Source: Clostridium_AD sp036569345 (GTDB lineage Bacteria > Bacillota > Clostridia > Clostridiales > Clostridiaceae). From it: a stretch of DNA of 64,000 nt. How positions within the stretch are numbered: position 1 is the stretch's first letter; every line of letters starts with the position of its first letter. The stretch spans positions 13,299 through 77,298 of the forward strand of contig NZ_DATCQT010000170.1 of assembly GCF_036569345.1 (NCBI RefSeq), written 5' to 3'. The notes beneath the pieces were generated by a model that worked only from the letters and a program-made list of their open reading frames with translations, was not told the origin of the DNA and did not search any database. Positions 34,639 to 43,465 of this stretch are shown piece after piece. The translations under genes were made by a program, and so were the position numbers.

Positions 34639-35484
34639 CTACCATATACTTGTCTGCGTGCAACTAAGTGCTATTCCCAAAGGGGTTACAAACATAGGAT
34701 TTTGTGGCTTATGAGTGAAAACACCTGTCTGTTTCTCTATAATTTTTTCAATACCGGTTAGGCAGCATGTTCCGCCTACTAAACATATTTCATCTACATC
34801 ATAACCTTTGATATGCTGATTAATAATAGATGCAATTTTTTCAACTACCGGCTTAAGTACTGGTAACAGTTCTTTGTGATTTTGAGGATCGCGCTTAAAC
34901 AATTCTCCATCTGCAAAAGACATTTTATATGCACCTGAAACAACCAATGAAAAATGTGTACCTCCTGTTGGTTCATCCGCAACGTAAACAACTTCTCCAT
35001 CCTTTAGAATCGAAATACCGGTTGTTCCACCGCCAACATCCACAACAACACCATCCTGAATTTTGAGGACTTTATTTGCAGCCGTAGATTCATCAAGCAC
35101 ATTTGTCACTTCAAACCCAGCAGCCTGAACCACATTTTTTACTGCTCCTGAATCCAAAGCATCCGTCCCTGGCGGAATAGCAGCTGCTGCATAAATCAAT
35201 TCTGTACCCATTTTCTCTTCAATTTCCTGCTTTAGCTCTCTAACAATTTTAATTGCACCCATATAATCGACAACCATACCATCTCGAACTACATCTGCAT
35301 AACGGTAAGCACCTGCCACCGGTTTATAGTTTTCATCCAAAACTGCTAAAACAACACATGCAGTACCTAAATCAACTCCTGTATAGTAAACAGAAGATTT
35401 AGAAGCAATAGGATGTTCCACTACATATTCAAAATCCCGGACAAGCTGATCACAGTATTCAAAATTCAACTTTTTCTCTGGCAT
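34639..35484 (-). CDS. eutJ: EutJ-like actin/Hsp70-fold ATPase
   Basis: The 281-aa ASKHA-fold protein is proposed as a chaperone for microcompartment enzymes. Phosphate-binding loops are seen in YTGVDLGTACVVLAVLD and VVDVGGGTTGISIL, with an adenosine motif near EICLVGGTCCLTGIE. Only the nucleotide-binding domain is present, without the substrate-binding domain of DnaK, as is usual for EutJ. It overlaps the upstream gene by 19 nt. AGGAGG site inside that gene. Confidence 0.92.
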   Translation of the reverse strand: MPEKKLNFEYCDQLVRDFEYVVEHPIASKSSVYYTGVDLGTACVVLAVLDENYKPVAGAYRYADVVRDGMVVDYMGAIKIVRELKQEIEEKMGTELIYAAAAIPPGTDALDSGAVKNVVQAAGFEVTNVLDESTAANKVLKIQDGVVVDVGGGTTGISILKDGEVVYVADEPTGGTHFSLVVSGAYKMSFADGELFKRDPQNHKELLPVLKPVVEKIASIINQHIKGYDVDEICLVGGTCCLTGIEKIIEKQTGVFTHKPQNPMFVTPLGIALSCTQTSIW

Positions 35485-36146
35485 TCTTTACCTCCTAAAA
35501 CCGAACAAATCATTTGGGACAAGGTATTAACAATCTGATTAACCTTTCCGATAACTTCTGTGCACAACTCATTCTCATTTTCACTGCCCTCATATAATTC
35601 TAAAACAGCTGGCTCAATTTCACGAAGATCAGAACGTAACCTATGCAAAATTATGATTTTCCTTCCATTTTTAAGTTGCATATGCAACTCTGTGATTTCA
35701 AAGCAATCATCCAAATCATCTGAAAAATTTTTCTCATTAATCCCTGTGCATTCCGTACAGCTAAGGTTTTCAACTGAGCCTTTACCCTCTACTTCATTTT
35801 TAATGTTTACGAACTGTTTGCCTAAATTAATAATGCTCTGTGCAAGAGAAACATCCCCACCCAAAAGTTCTTCATAAGATTGAAGGAACAATGTCTCCGT
35901 TGATTTCATCTTGCTACGAAGTTTTTTCTTTTTCCAATTATTCTTTCTCTCAAGTTGTACTGATGTCTGCTTTACATTTGCATTATTTTTTTTTGTATTA
36001 GGATCAGTATCATTCATATTGATTCCCCTATCCATTAGAAACTGACGTGCTCCAGGTGTAAGTCTTGCTCCCGGTTCTAATTCATAAGTTGTAAAAGGTT
36101 CTATTTTATTGAAATCCCGTAAATCATTTTCGGTTATAAATTTCAT
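35466..36146 (-). CDS. EutT-N-terminal-like protein lacking the adenosyltransferase motif
   Basis: 226 aa. The first 45 residues (FITENDLRDFNKI, YELEPGARLTPGARQFL, DRGINM) match the N-terminus of the cobalamin adenosyltransferase EutT. The remainder is a basic linker and a helical acidic domain with only a CTEC pair, not the CCxxC centre of EutT. Glycyl-radical microcompartments need no B12, so the protein has probably kept the N-terminal module for another purpose, such as shell or enzyme interaction. Clear GGGGG site in the preceding gene; overlaps both neighbours. Confidence 0.72.
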   Translation of the reverse strand: MKFITENDLRDFNKIEPFTTYELEPGARLTPGARQFLMDRGINMNDTDPNTKKNNANVKQTSVQLERKNNWKKKKLRSKMKSTETLFLQSYEELLGGDVSLAQSIINLGKQFVNIKNEVEGKGSVENLSCTECTGINEKNFSDDLDDCFEITELHMQLKNGRKIIILHRLRSDLREIEPAVLELYEGSENENELCTEVIGKVNQIVNTLSQMICSVLGGKECQRKS

Positions 36147-36606
36147 CTAAGTCCCCCTTTACTTTTTTTTCAAAAGTAAATAAATATTCTTTTAAAGCTT
36201 CTATGCCTATACCACTCGCAATACTAATCTTAAAATATGGCTTAGGTACTCCTATCTCCTTCAATTGTTGGATACACAAATTCTCATTTTCCGCCATTAA
36301 ATCAATTTTGGTTATTACACCAATTACAGGACATTTAAACACTTTGGCGAAACCAGGCGAATAAACACTCGCACATCTTGACTGATCAATTAAAATCAAA
36401 ACATGTGATGCATCCTGTGCGGTTGCAATTAAATGTTTGTACATCCATGCGTTTTCAATATAAGAACCTGGAGTATCTATAGTATTCTTTACATAAATAA
36501 TATCCTGTGTCTTCCTAAGTGGTCCATCATAATCATTAAGCGAGTTAACCAATGAAGTCTTCCCACAATTTGTCGGTCCTATCACCATTATTCGTTTCTT
36601 TCTCAT
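36124..36606 (-). CDS. eutP: EutP/PduV-like small GTPase
   Basis: A 160-aa P-loop NTPase. Walker A GPTNCGKTSLVNSLN is at about 7-21, the DTPGSY switch at about 44-49 and the guanine-specificity motif TKID at about 98-101. Length is typical. EutP/PduV proteins associate with the shell; proposed roles include positioning or acetate kinase activity. ATGA overlap with the upstream shell gene and 23-nt overlap with the next gene. Confidence 0.92.
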   Translation of the reverse strand: MRKKRIMVIGPTNCGKTSLVNSLNDYDGPLRKTQDIIYVKNTIDTPGSYIENAWMYKHLIATAQDASHVLILIDQSRCASVYSPGFAKVFKCPVIGVITKIDLMAENENLCIQQLKEIGVPKPYFKISIASGIGIEALKEYLFTFEKKVKGDLDEIYNRK

Positions 36607-36956
36607 GTTCTTGTAATAGGAGCTGTCGTAAAGTCCAACAAATTTTTCAATGTATCATTTACCGCACTAAGTGCTGTTTCAACGCTCTGCACATCACCGG
36701 TGATAATTACAGACCCTGTAAACCGATCCAGAAATCCAATTTCAACATCCGCAGCCTTTGTTGCAACATCAGCTGCAATTATAGCGGCTTCGAACGGTGT
36801 TATAGTCAAAATTCCAATTGACCCTTTATCGTCTAACCCCAAACGTTCATATATATCCGGCATTGGTGAGGCAATAACATGAGCGATTGTAACCTGCTTC
36901 CCTGGAACTGATTCTTCTATGACACGTTGTATAGCTTTTTCACCAACTGTTCCCAT
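36603..36956 (-). CDS. EutS/PduU-like permuted BMC shell protein
   Basis: A 117-aa circularly permuted BMC-domain protein. It starts with an N-terminal strand/helix that can form the small beta-barrel of EutS/PduU (QRVIEESVPGKQVTIAHVIA). Then come IGILTITPFEAAIIAADVAT and VIITGDVQSVETAL. In that family the pore is occluded by the barrel. GAGAGG site; it follows CutD by 43 nt and overlaps the GTPase gene. Confidence 0.9.
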   Translation of the reverse strand: MGTVGEKAIQRVIEESVPGKQVTIAHVIASPMPDIYERLGLDDKGSIGILTITPFEAAIIAADVATKAADVEIGFLDRFTGSVIITGDVQSVETALSAVNDTLKNLLDFTTAPITRT

Positions 36957-36999
36957 AAAAGTTACCTCTCAATCTATTTTCTATTCTAACAATCGTTTA

Positions 37000-37950
37000 T
37001 CAGTGTTTGATAACCTTAACTGGAAAATCATACTTTTTAATCCAGCTCTCAATCATATTAAGTTCATCGCTGTTTAAGCTTGGATCTCCCTGTATTGGAT
37101 ACTCTATTCCTAACTGTGTATACTTATTTACGCCCAATTTATGATAAGGAAGTAAATCTATACCTTTAAAGTTTTTATAATCACGGAAAGGCATTAAAAA
37201 TGCAATTACTCTATCAATCTCATCCTGATTATCATTTATCCCTTTTAAAAGGGGCATTCTCACCTTCACGTTATACCTACGATGAAGAAGTTCCTTTAAA
37301 TTTTCCAGAATCCTTTCATTGTGTACTCCAGTAAGCTTATAGTGGCGTTCAGGATCAATGTGCTTTATATCAAATAGAAATAAATCTGTGAACTCTGCAA
37401 CCTGAAGTATCGCTTCCAGTTTTGCATAACCACAAGTTTCAATGGCGGTATTAATTCCTTCTTGCTTACATACCATAAGCAAGTTTGCAGCGAATTCTGG
37501 TTGCATCAATACCTCTCCTCCGCCTAAAGTAACACCTCCACCTGACACATCATAAAAACTAACGTCCTCTTCGATAATTTCCATAAGCTGAGAAATAGTT
37601 TTTACCTCCCCCACAATAGATATTGCAGACTCAGGACAAACATCCTCACACTTACGGCAACCTATACAATCAATGCTATGCACTACCTCATGTTTCAGCT
37701 CTTTCGAAATAGTATGTTTTCCAACCGGGCAAACAGACACACAGGCACCACAATCAATACAAGAGTCTCTTTTAAACATTACTTGATATTTTCGTTCCAT
37801 TCCTTCAGGATTCGCACACCACTTGCAACGCAATGGGCATCCTTTAAAGAATACCAGTGTCCTTACTCCCGGACCATCATACATATTGTATTTTTGCACA
37901 TTGAAAATGAGTGCTTTTCTTTCAATAATAGCTACATTCGCATTGCTCAT
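37000..37950 (-). CDS. cutD: CutD choline TMA-lyase activating enzyme (radical SAM)
   Basis: A glycyl-radical-enzyme activase of about 316 aa. The radical-SAM cluster motif is FFKGCPLRCKWCANPEG (CxxxCxxC). An inserted double ferredoxin domain has CIDCGACVSVCP and CIGCRKCEDVCP. GGE-type SAM contact appears in VTLGGGEVLMQPE. It generates the glycyl radical on CutC. The start is taken at the ATG behind GGGAG rather than the upstream TTG-led extension. It lies 70 nt downstream of CutC. Confidence 0.95.
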   Translation of the reverse strand: MSNANVAIIERKALIFNVQKYNMYDGPGVRTLVFFKGCPLRCKWCANPEGMERKYQVMFKRDSCIDCGACVSVCPVGKHTISKELKHEVVHSIDCIGCRKCEDVCPESAISIVGEVKTISQLMEIIEEDVSFYDVSGGGVTLGGGEVLMQPEFAANLLMVCKQEGINTAIETCGYAKLEAILQVAEFTDLFLFDIKHIDPERHYKLTGVHNERILENLKELLHRRYNVKVRMPLLKGINDNQDEIDRVIAFLMPFRDYKNFKGIDLLPYHKLGVNKYTQLGIEYPIQGDPSLNSDELNMIESWIKKYDFPVKVIKH

Positions 37951-38020
37951 AATATCTAATCTCCCGTTTGATTCATTTTTGCTATCCAAATATATAATTT
38001 AAAGTCAATGGAATTCCATT

Positions 38021-40564
38021 TTAAAAATGTGTTAGCATAGTTCTACTGATAATCTCATCTTGAACATCCTTACATAATTCAACGAAGAATGCACTGTAAC
38101 CTGCTACTCGAACTATCAGATCACGATAATCTTCCGGATGTTTCTGTGCTGCAAGCAAGGTTTCATTATCCAGATAATTAAACTGCATCTGTCCATTTCC
38201 AAAAATGGAAGCGGTACGTAGTAATGTAAGAATACCTTCTTCGCCTTCTGGTGTATCTAGTAGGCCCGCCATAAGTTTAAAGTTATGAACCATTCCTATA
38301 TTCATACTGTCACAAGACATCTTGGAAACAGATTTGATAATAGCAGTTGGTCCCTTAGTATCTGCTCCTTGAGTAGGACTGATACCATCGGATAATGGTG
38401 TCCACGCCTTACGCCCGTTAGCAGACGCACCAAGCAACTGACCAAATGGGGTATTGTTTGATATAGACAACGTACCATGGCTTAGGACAGAATAAAGAGT
38501 CTTGTAGCAACGGTGCTCCCTCTCTGTGAAGTTAATCAAATCTGCAGCAATTAAATCTGCATAATCATCATCATTACCGTACTTAGGAGCTTTCAAGCAA
38601 TCACTTCTAACCTGCTCATATCCTACAAATTCAGCTTTCAATGCTTCATTTAGTTGTTGCAGCGTATACTTCTTATCATCGAATACTAACTTCTTAATAG
38701 CAGCCATAGAGTCTGTATAAGTAGCTAGTCCTGACCACACAACACCAGGTCCGAAGTTGTACATAGCACCACCGGCAGAAACATCTCTGCCGCTCTCCAT
38801 GGTTCCCTCATACATAATGGACATCAGAGGTTTTGGAGCCAATTCTCTGTGGACACGCTGAGTGATAACTGTAGCAATACTACTCAACTTAGTAATATAT
38901 TTGATTTGTTCCTTAACAGCATTATCAAACTCTTCATAAGTTTTATATTGGCTTATATCTCCTAGATCAGGGCAAACCTGTTTTTTGTACCATAGTGGAA
39001 CACCGTGGTTCAAAACCAATTCAATACAGATAGGCCACTGGGTATAAGCAGTTGAAGTCCACTGATACAGACGACCTGCCTTCTGAGGTTCAACACAACC
39101 CATTAAGCAATAATCCCTGGCATCTTCTATTGAAACACCTTTCGAAAGCATCATCTTAATATGTGGATCATCAAAATGACAAGCTGGGAATCCCATACCT
39201 GCACGAACTACATCAACAATTTTCTTCAAATACTTCTTAGGTGACTTGTTGTGAATACGTGTGGCTAAAGATGGCTGATAAATTTTAACATGACGAACAG
39301 CATCCATCAGTAGGTAAGTAAGATCATTTGTTGCATCAAGACCATCACGAGTAACACCGCCAACGCACATATTGATAAATGGCTGATAACCTGCAAAGAA
39401 CTTAGAACCACCTTCACTTGTAATCCACATCATCTCAGACATTTTAATTAGCATACTTCCAGCTAGTTCAAATGCTTCAAACTCATTCATACGACCTTGC
39501 TCTATATCTGCCTTGTAGAATGGATACATATATTGATCAACACGACCGATAGACATACCAGTTTGATTCTCTTCAACTACCAAGAGAGATTCAATAGTCC
39601 AAACGGACTGAATTGCTTCCCAGAAAGTACGAGGTTTATGTGCAGGAACCCTTGCATTAATTTCGGAAATCTTCAATAATTCTTCCTTACGCTTAGGGTT
39701 CATTTCCTTAGCAGCTAGTTGCGCAGCATAATCAGATAAACGCTTAGCATAAATCATTACGCCTTCGGTAGTATCAATAACTGATTTATAGTAATAAATT
39801 TTTTCAATATCATCGGGATTTTCGTAATTTAGCTTTTCCAAATGATCTTTTGCTTCTTGTTGAATATCAAGCATTCCCTTCTTCATAAGGATTACATCAT
39901 ATCCAGGGTTTGAATCTCCACCACCGTTGACTGCATGGTAAGAACAATCTGAAACAAAAGATTCGCCGGAAATTTCCCAAACACCTGCTTCGCGAAACTG
40001 ATCTTCACAGTATTCATCAATGGATTTTCCTTTCCAGAATGGGAAAAGTTCTTCACGCATAAATTTTTTATCTTCGTCAGAGATATAAAACGGATCTTGC
40101 GGACGTGTTCCAATGGTATCAATTTCATCTTCCATCCATCTCCATGCAATATCAGGAGAACAAGCTCCAGCACGAGGTGCACCACAAGGAGCTCCTACAA
40201 TCAGTTCATCATCTTGAATTAATAAAGGTGCTGTCTCACAGCAATATTTAAAGCTTTTACCACGGAATATACTTTTAGGTATTCCAGGATTTTCCTTTGC
40301 AATCTTAGTAATTGCACGAGCACGATACGTTGTGATAGTAGGCTTCCATTGTAAATAACTATCTTTCAATCTCTTCAAACGTTCTGTAATACCATTTGGA
40401 ACTTTTCCATCATTGTCGCTAGATGCCACATAACTTGCCGATGATTCACCTTTTGTAATTTCTTTCGAAACACCTTCAAACATTTTCATTAAAGATGATC
40501 GTTCTTCAGCAGACATATTTTTAGTAGCTTCTGCAAATTTATTTGTAAATTCACGAATATCCAT
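38021..40564 (-). CDS. cutC: Choline trimethylamine-lyase CutC (glycyl radical enzyme)
   Basis: About 847 aa, the short GRM1 form. It cleaves choline to trimethylamine and acetaldehyde. Counting from the chosen ATG, the radical glycine is Gly822 in RVAGYSAFFVEL. The thiyl Cys490 and Glu492 lie in MGCVEPQ. The choline-site residues known from Desulfovibrio CutC map at a constant +1 offset: Tyr209, Asp217, Phe396 and Thr503. This argues against propanediol or glycerol dehydratase. The N-terminal helix MDIREFTNKFAEATKNM could be an encapsulation signal. GGGAGG supports the ATG five codons inside the longest frame. Confidence 0.95.
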   Translation of the reverse strand: MDIREFTNKFAEATKNMSAEERSSLMKMFEGVSKEITKGESSASYVASSDNDGKVPNGITERLKRLKDSYLQWKPTITTYRARAITKIAKENPGIPKSIFRGKSFKYCCETAPLLIQDDELIVGAPCGAPRAGACSPDIAWRWMEDEIDTIGTRPQDPFYISDEDKKFMREELFPFWKGKSIDEYCEDQFREAGVWEISGESFVSDCSYHAVNGGGDSNPGYDVILMKKGMLDIQQEAKDHLEKLNYENPDDIEKIYYYKSVIDTTEGVMIYAKRLSDYAAQLAAKEMNPKRKEELLKISEINARVPAHKPRTFWEAIQSVWTIESLLVVEENQTGMSIGRVDQYMYPFYKADIEQGRMNEFEAFELAGSMLIKMSEMMWITSEGGSKFFAGYQPFINMCVGGVTRDGLDATNDLTYLLMDAVRHVKIYQPSLATRIHNKSPKKYLKKIVDVVRAGMGFPACHFDDPHIKMMLSKGVSIEDARDYCLMGCVEPQKAGRLYQWTSTAYTQWPICIELVLNHGVPLWYKKQVCPDLGDISQYKTYEEFDNAVKEQIKYITKLSSIATVITQRVHRELAPKPLMSIMYEGTMESGRDVSAGGAMYNFGPGVVWSGLATYTDSMAAIKKLVFDDKKYTLQQLNEALKAEFVGYEQVRSDCLKAPKYGNDDDYADLIAADLINFTEREHRCYKTLYSVLSHGTLSISNNTPFGQLLGASANGRKAWTPLSDGISPTQGADTKGPTAIIKSVSKMSCDSMNIGMVHNFKLMAGLLDTPEGEEGILTLLRTASIFGNGQMQFNYLDNETLLAAQKHPEDYRDLIVRVAGYSAFFVELCKDVQDEIISRTMLTHF

Positions 40565-40656
40565 ATCTTTACCTCCCACTTTTTTTATTAATTAATTTAC
40601 TTTTATTTTTTATAATCTTCATTTAAATTCATCATTCTCAAAATGCAACTACACCA

Positions 40657-42147
40657 CTATTTAATCTCTTTAAGGGCTTTTTTCAAAATATTCTGCAACA
40701 TCTGTATATCCCCTAAATTATTTTCCTCTGGCTTTTCCACATTTTGCAGAGGGATTTTCTCCTCTATCAACTTTCCATTAATAATATCCTCTATCTTGCG
40801 CACACCATATCCTACTTTTCGTATATAAATAAGATTCATTGGTGAAACATTATCGGAGGTCATACCTAGCCCTGCCGATCCGCTACCTAGAGTCATAGCA
40901 GGGAATAAATTAGTTGTAACACCCATGCTTCCAAGCGAAGCCGGTGTATTAACAAGTACCCTACCCACTGGTTTTTTTAATGCAAACTGGCGAATAACCT
41001 CTTCGTTTTTTGAATGTATAACAAGGGTGTGTCCGTGCTTCTCACTTAATAGCAGCTCAATGCACTTTTCACAAGCATGCATCCAATCGTCTTCGATGTA
41101 ATAAGCCAGAACTGGGCAAAGTTTTTCTTTCGAATAAGGATTAGTCTCGGAAACATATTTCTGCTCGGAAATCAGCAATGTTACACTATTTAGAACAGGA
41201 AAACCTGCTCTCATAGCTAATTCTTGTGCTGATTTACCGACCATTTCTGGGTCCAAACTCCCATCAGAACGGAAAAAGAGAGAACCAAGTTTTTGTGCCT
41301 CTTCATCTGTCATAAAATAAGCACCATTATTTTTCAACTCACGTTTTACATCAGCTGCAATGCAACTGTCTACAACAATAGATTGTTCCGCACCTGATAC
41401 TATTCCGTTATCAAATGTCTTACTAGTAACAATGTCTCTCACTGCCTGCTTTACGTCAGCTGTGCGTTCAATAAATGCCGGTCCATTGCCCGTTCCTCCA
41501 TAAATGACAGGTTTTCCAGACTTATATGCTGTTTTAAGCATTCCTGGTACTCCTGTGATCATAATCAAGGATGTTGCTTTATGATTCATTAACTCTTTTG
41601 TTCCAGTAGGTGTCACAGTGTGTAAATATGCAAGGGCCCCTACTGGCAATCCATATCCATCTGCTGCTCGAATCATAATGTCAAGTGCCTTGCAAATTGT
41701 CTTCTTCGCCCTAGGATGTGGAGAAAATATAATCGCATTGCCAGACTTAATTGCAATTAAAGCCTTGTAGATGGTGGTAGAAACAGGACTGGTTGCTGGA
41801 CATAATGCAATAATCACACCCCTAGGTACACCTACATCCATCGTTTTGCTTTGCCTGTCCTCATCAATAATACCAACGCAACGCATTCCTCTAAGTTTAA
41901 TTGGCAAATACTCACAAGCAAATCGATTTTTGATAAGCTTATCTTGCCATTTACCATAATCAGTTTCCTCTCTGGACATCATGGCAAGTTCACATGCATA
42001 CTTTCCAATTTCTTCAGCAATACGTTCAACAATTTCATCCAATTTTTCTTGTGGAAAACTCGCTAGTAGTTTTTGTGCTTCACTAGCATTTTCGGCAAGA
42101 ATTCTAGATTCTTGGATGGAGAGCAAATCATTGTCAATAATATTCAT
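40657..42147 (-). CDS. Aldehyde dehydrogenase paralogue with catalytic Cys replaced by Ser
   Basis: A 496-aa member of the acylating aldehyde dehydrogenase family (CutB/EutE-like). The fold motifs are kept (LCPATSPVSTTIYKALIAI, FSPHP, GGTGNGPAFIERTADV). The catalytic segment reads SKTFDNGIVSGAEQS: residue 251 is Ser (codon TCA) where the operon-mate at 29117 has Cys251 in FDYGTICASEQS. Oxidative acylation should therefore be lost. The C-terminus ends in an amphipathic helix (MLQNILKKALKEIK) suitable for encapsulation. Possible roles: hetero-oligomer partner, scaffold or altered chemistry. GGAGAG site. Confidence 0.92.
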   Translation of the reverse strand: MNIIDNDLLSIQESRILAENASEAQKLLASFPQEKLDEIVERIAEEIGKYACELAMMSREETDYGKWQDKLIKNRFACEYLPIKLRGMRCVGIIDEDRQSKTMDVGVPRGVIIALCPATSPVSTTIYKALIAIKSGNAIIFSPHPRAKKTICKALDIMIRAADGYGLPVGALAYLHTVTPTGTKELMNHKATSLIMITGVPGMLKTAYKSGKPVIYGGTGNGPAFIERTADVKQAVRDIVTSKTFDNGIVSGAEQSIVVDSCIAADVKRELKNNGAYFMTDEEAQKLGSLFFRSDGSLDPEMVGKSAQELAMRAGFPVLNSVTLLISEQKYVSETNPYSKEKLCPVLAYYIEDDWMHACEKCIELLLSEKHGHTLVIHSKNEEVIRQFALKKPVGRVLVNTPASLGSMGVTTNLFPAMTLGSGSAGLGMTSDNVSPMNLIYIRKVGYGVRKIEDIINGKLIEEKIPLQNVEKPEENNLGDIQMLQNILKKALKEIK

Positions 42148-42222
42148 TTCTGACTCTCCTTTTCACTTTCATTAACTAAGTGTTGTACTTTTTTAGTTTT
42201 TGAATTTCTTGTCAGCCACACA

Positions 42223-42834
42223 TTAAGCATTCAAAGTTTCAAGTGAATAAAGTGCAATAATTTTTTCAAGGTCTTGATGTGGACTTGCAATAACAACTGA
42301 GCTATAGACTTCAGCACCCATATCTAATACAGCTTTTACGCCAGTATCTACAGCAGATTTGCAGGCTCCTACATCTCCACGAACCAACACGGAAATATAG
42401 CCAGAAGCTACATTTTCGAAACCAATCAATTCAACATTTGCAGCTTTACACATTGCATCTGCAGCCTCTAAAACAAAAACTATGCCAAATGTTTCTATTA
42501 AACCTAAAGCTTTATATGTGCTCACCGGTAATGCTTCCTTTGTATCAATGTCATATACTGAAACAATGCTTCCAATATCTTTAATCGGTCTTGGCATAAC
42601 ATTTTGTGCTGTTAATGTACCTATCGCTTCGGCAGCAGCAGCTCCTGCTTCCACAGACGCCTTAACAGCAGCAACATCACCCTTTACCATAATTGTAACA
42701 AGAGTGGAACCTATATTCTCATATGCTACTAATTCAACATTAGCAGCTTTCAGCATTTTATCTGCACCCTCAATTGCAGGTACCATCCCTAATGTTTCAA
42801 TAAGGCCTAATGATTCTTCTCCATAATACCTCAC
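42223..42834 (-). CDS. Tandem BMC-domain shell protein (BMC-T), first gene of the operon
   Basis: 203 aa with two canonical, non-permuted BMC domains: about 8-90 (SLGLIETLGMVPAIEGADKM) and about 108-198 (ALGLIETFGIVFVLEAADAM). They are joined by a 17-residue linker. The two halves resemble EutM-type hexamer subunits more than EutL. The start is a GTG behind AGGGGG with 8-nt spacing. It is the first gene after control module B. Confidence 0.92.
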   Translation of the reverse strand: MRYYGEESLGLIETLGMVPAIEGADKMLKAANVELVAYENIGSTLVTIMVKGDVAAVKASVEAGAAAAEAIGTLTAQNVMPRPIKDIGSIVSVYDIDTKEALPVSTYKALGLIETFGIVFVLEAADAMCKAANVELIGFENVASGYISVLVRGDVGACKSAVDTGVKAVLDMGAEVYSSVVIASPHQDLEKIIALYSLETLNA

Positions 42835-42931
42835 TACATATTCCCCCTTAAATGTTGTTTTTGCGTATTTTTTTACACATACTTATTAATGGTCTTGATT
42901 TTCTTATAATTTAACTTAATAAACAATACAT

Positions 42932-43136
42932 TGTAAAACGTTTTCGGTAATAATTATTACCGCCTCGAATTAATATTTCACTTTATCTTAATAATAACTG
43001 AACAAGACGGTTTTTCATGGCATAAAGTGTGCTATTCTACCGCATTATATCCATCAGTTTTTAAAACTTTTGTACTATCGTTACTTTCTTGCACTAATAG
43101 CATTAAATTCTGTTTTTTAATCAAGATATTATAAGA
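42932..43136 (-). promoter_or_regulatory. Cut-regulon control module, copy B (upstream of main microcompartment operon)
   Basis: Minus strand: TAGTGCAA (43089-43096) and TAGTACAA (43070-43077), -10 TATAAT at 43044-43049, dyad TTTATGCCATGAA at 43014-43026. The leader block with AAGTGAAATATT follows, then the cre-like CCGAAAACGTTTTACA at 42932-42947. Copy B additionally has the short palindrome GGTAATAATTATTACC next to the cre site. Confidence 0.87.
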
Positions 43137-43194
43137 TACTCCGCAAAAATTGGCATTATCTTAACTCATATAATTCATATAATAACTCAAATCA

Positions 43195-43461
43195 TTAATC
43201 CTTAATGTACTTATTAATTGTAGCTGCGCCTTCATCATTTGCATGATAGTAAATTCTTAAATTACCTGACTTATCCATATCACAACTTTTTTCTTCAAGA
43301 AGGCCATTCGCTTCAGCTGTCATTAAAGCTGAGATAACACCGTTTTTATTAAAAGCTTTGAAGTTACCATATTGACCTTTTAAAGCTTCAATAACGTCGT
43401 CTGCACATGCTCCTTTAATTTTTGTAAAATGTTTTAAAATAGCATAATTAAGTGGTTTCAT
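43195..43461 (-). CDS. Small winged-helix-like hypothetical protein
   Basis: An 88-aa protein I cannot assign to a named family. Predicted helices and a strand pair (LKHFTKIKGACADDVIEAL; VISALMTAEANGLLEEKS; LRIYYHAN) resemble a winged-helix fold. The gene starts 4 nt after the transporter stop with GGGAGG, so it is co-transcribed from module C. It might be a local regulator or a transporter-associated factor. No terminator is obvious between it and module B. Confidence 0.6.
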   Translation of the reverse strand: MKPLNYAILKHFTKIKGACADDVIEALKGQYGNFKAFNKNGVISALMTAEANGLLEEKSCDMDKSGNLRIYYHANDEGAATINKYIKD

Positions 43462-43465
43462 ACAA

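Noticed and set aside
38021..40564. 1,2-propanediol or glycerol dehydratase identity
   Set aside because: The choline-site residues and the CutC-like GCVEPQ context are all present, and the locus includes aldehyde enzymes suited to acetaldehyde.
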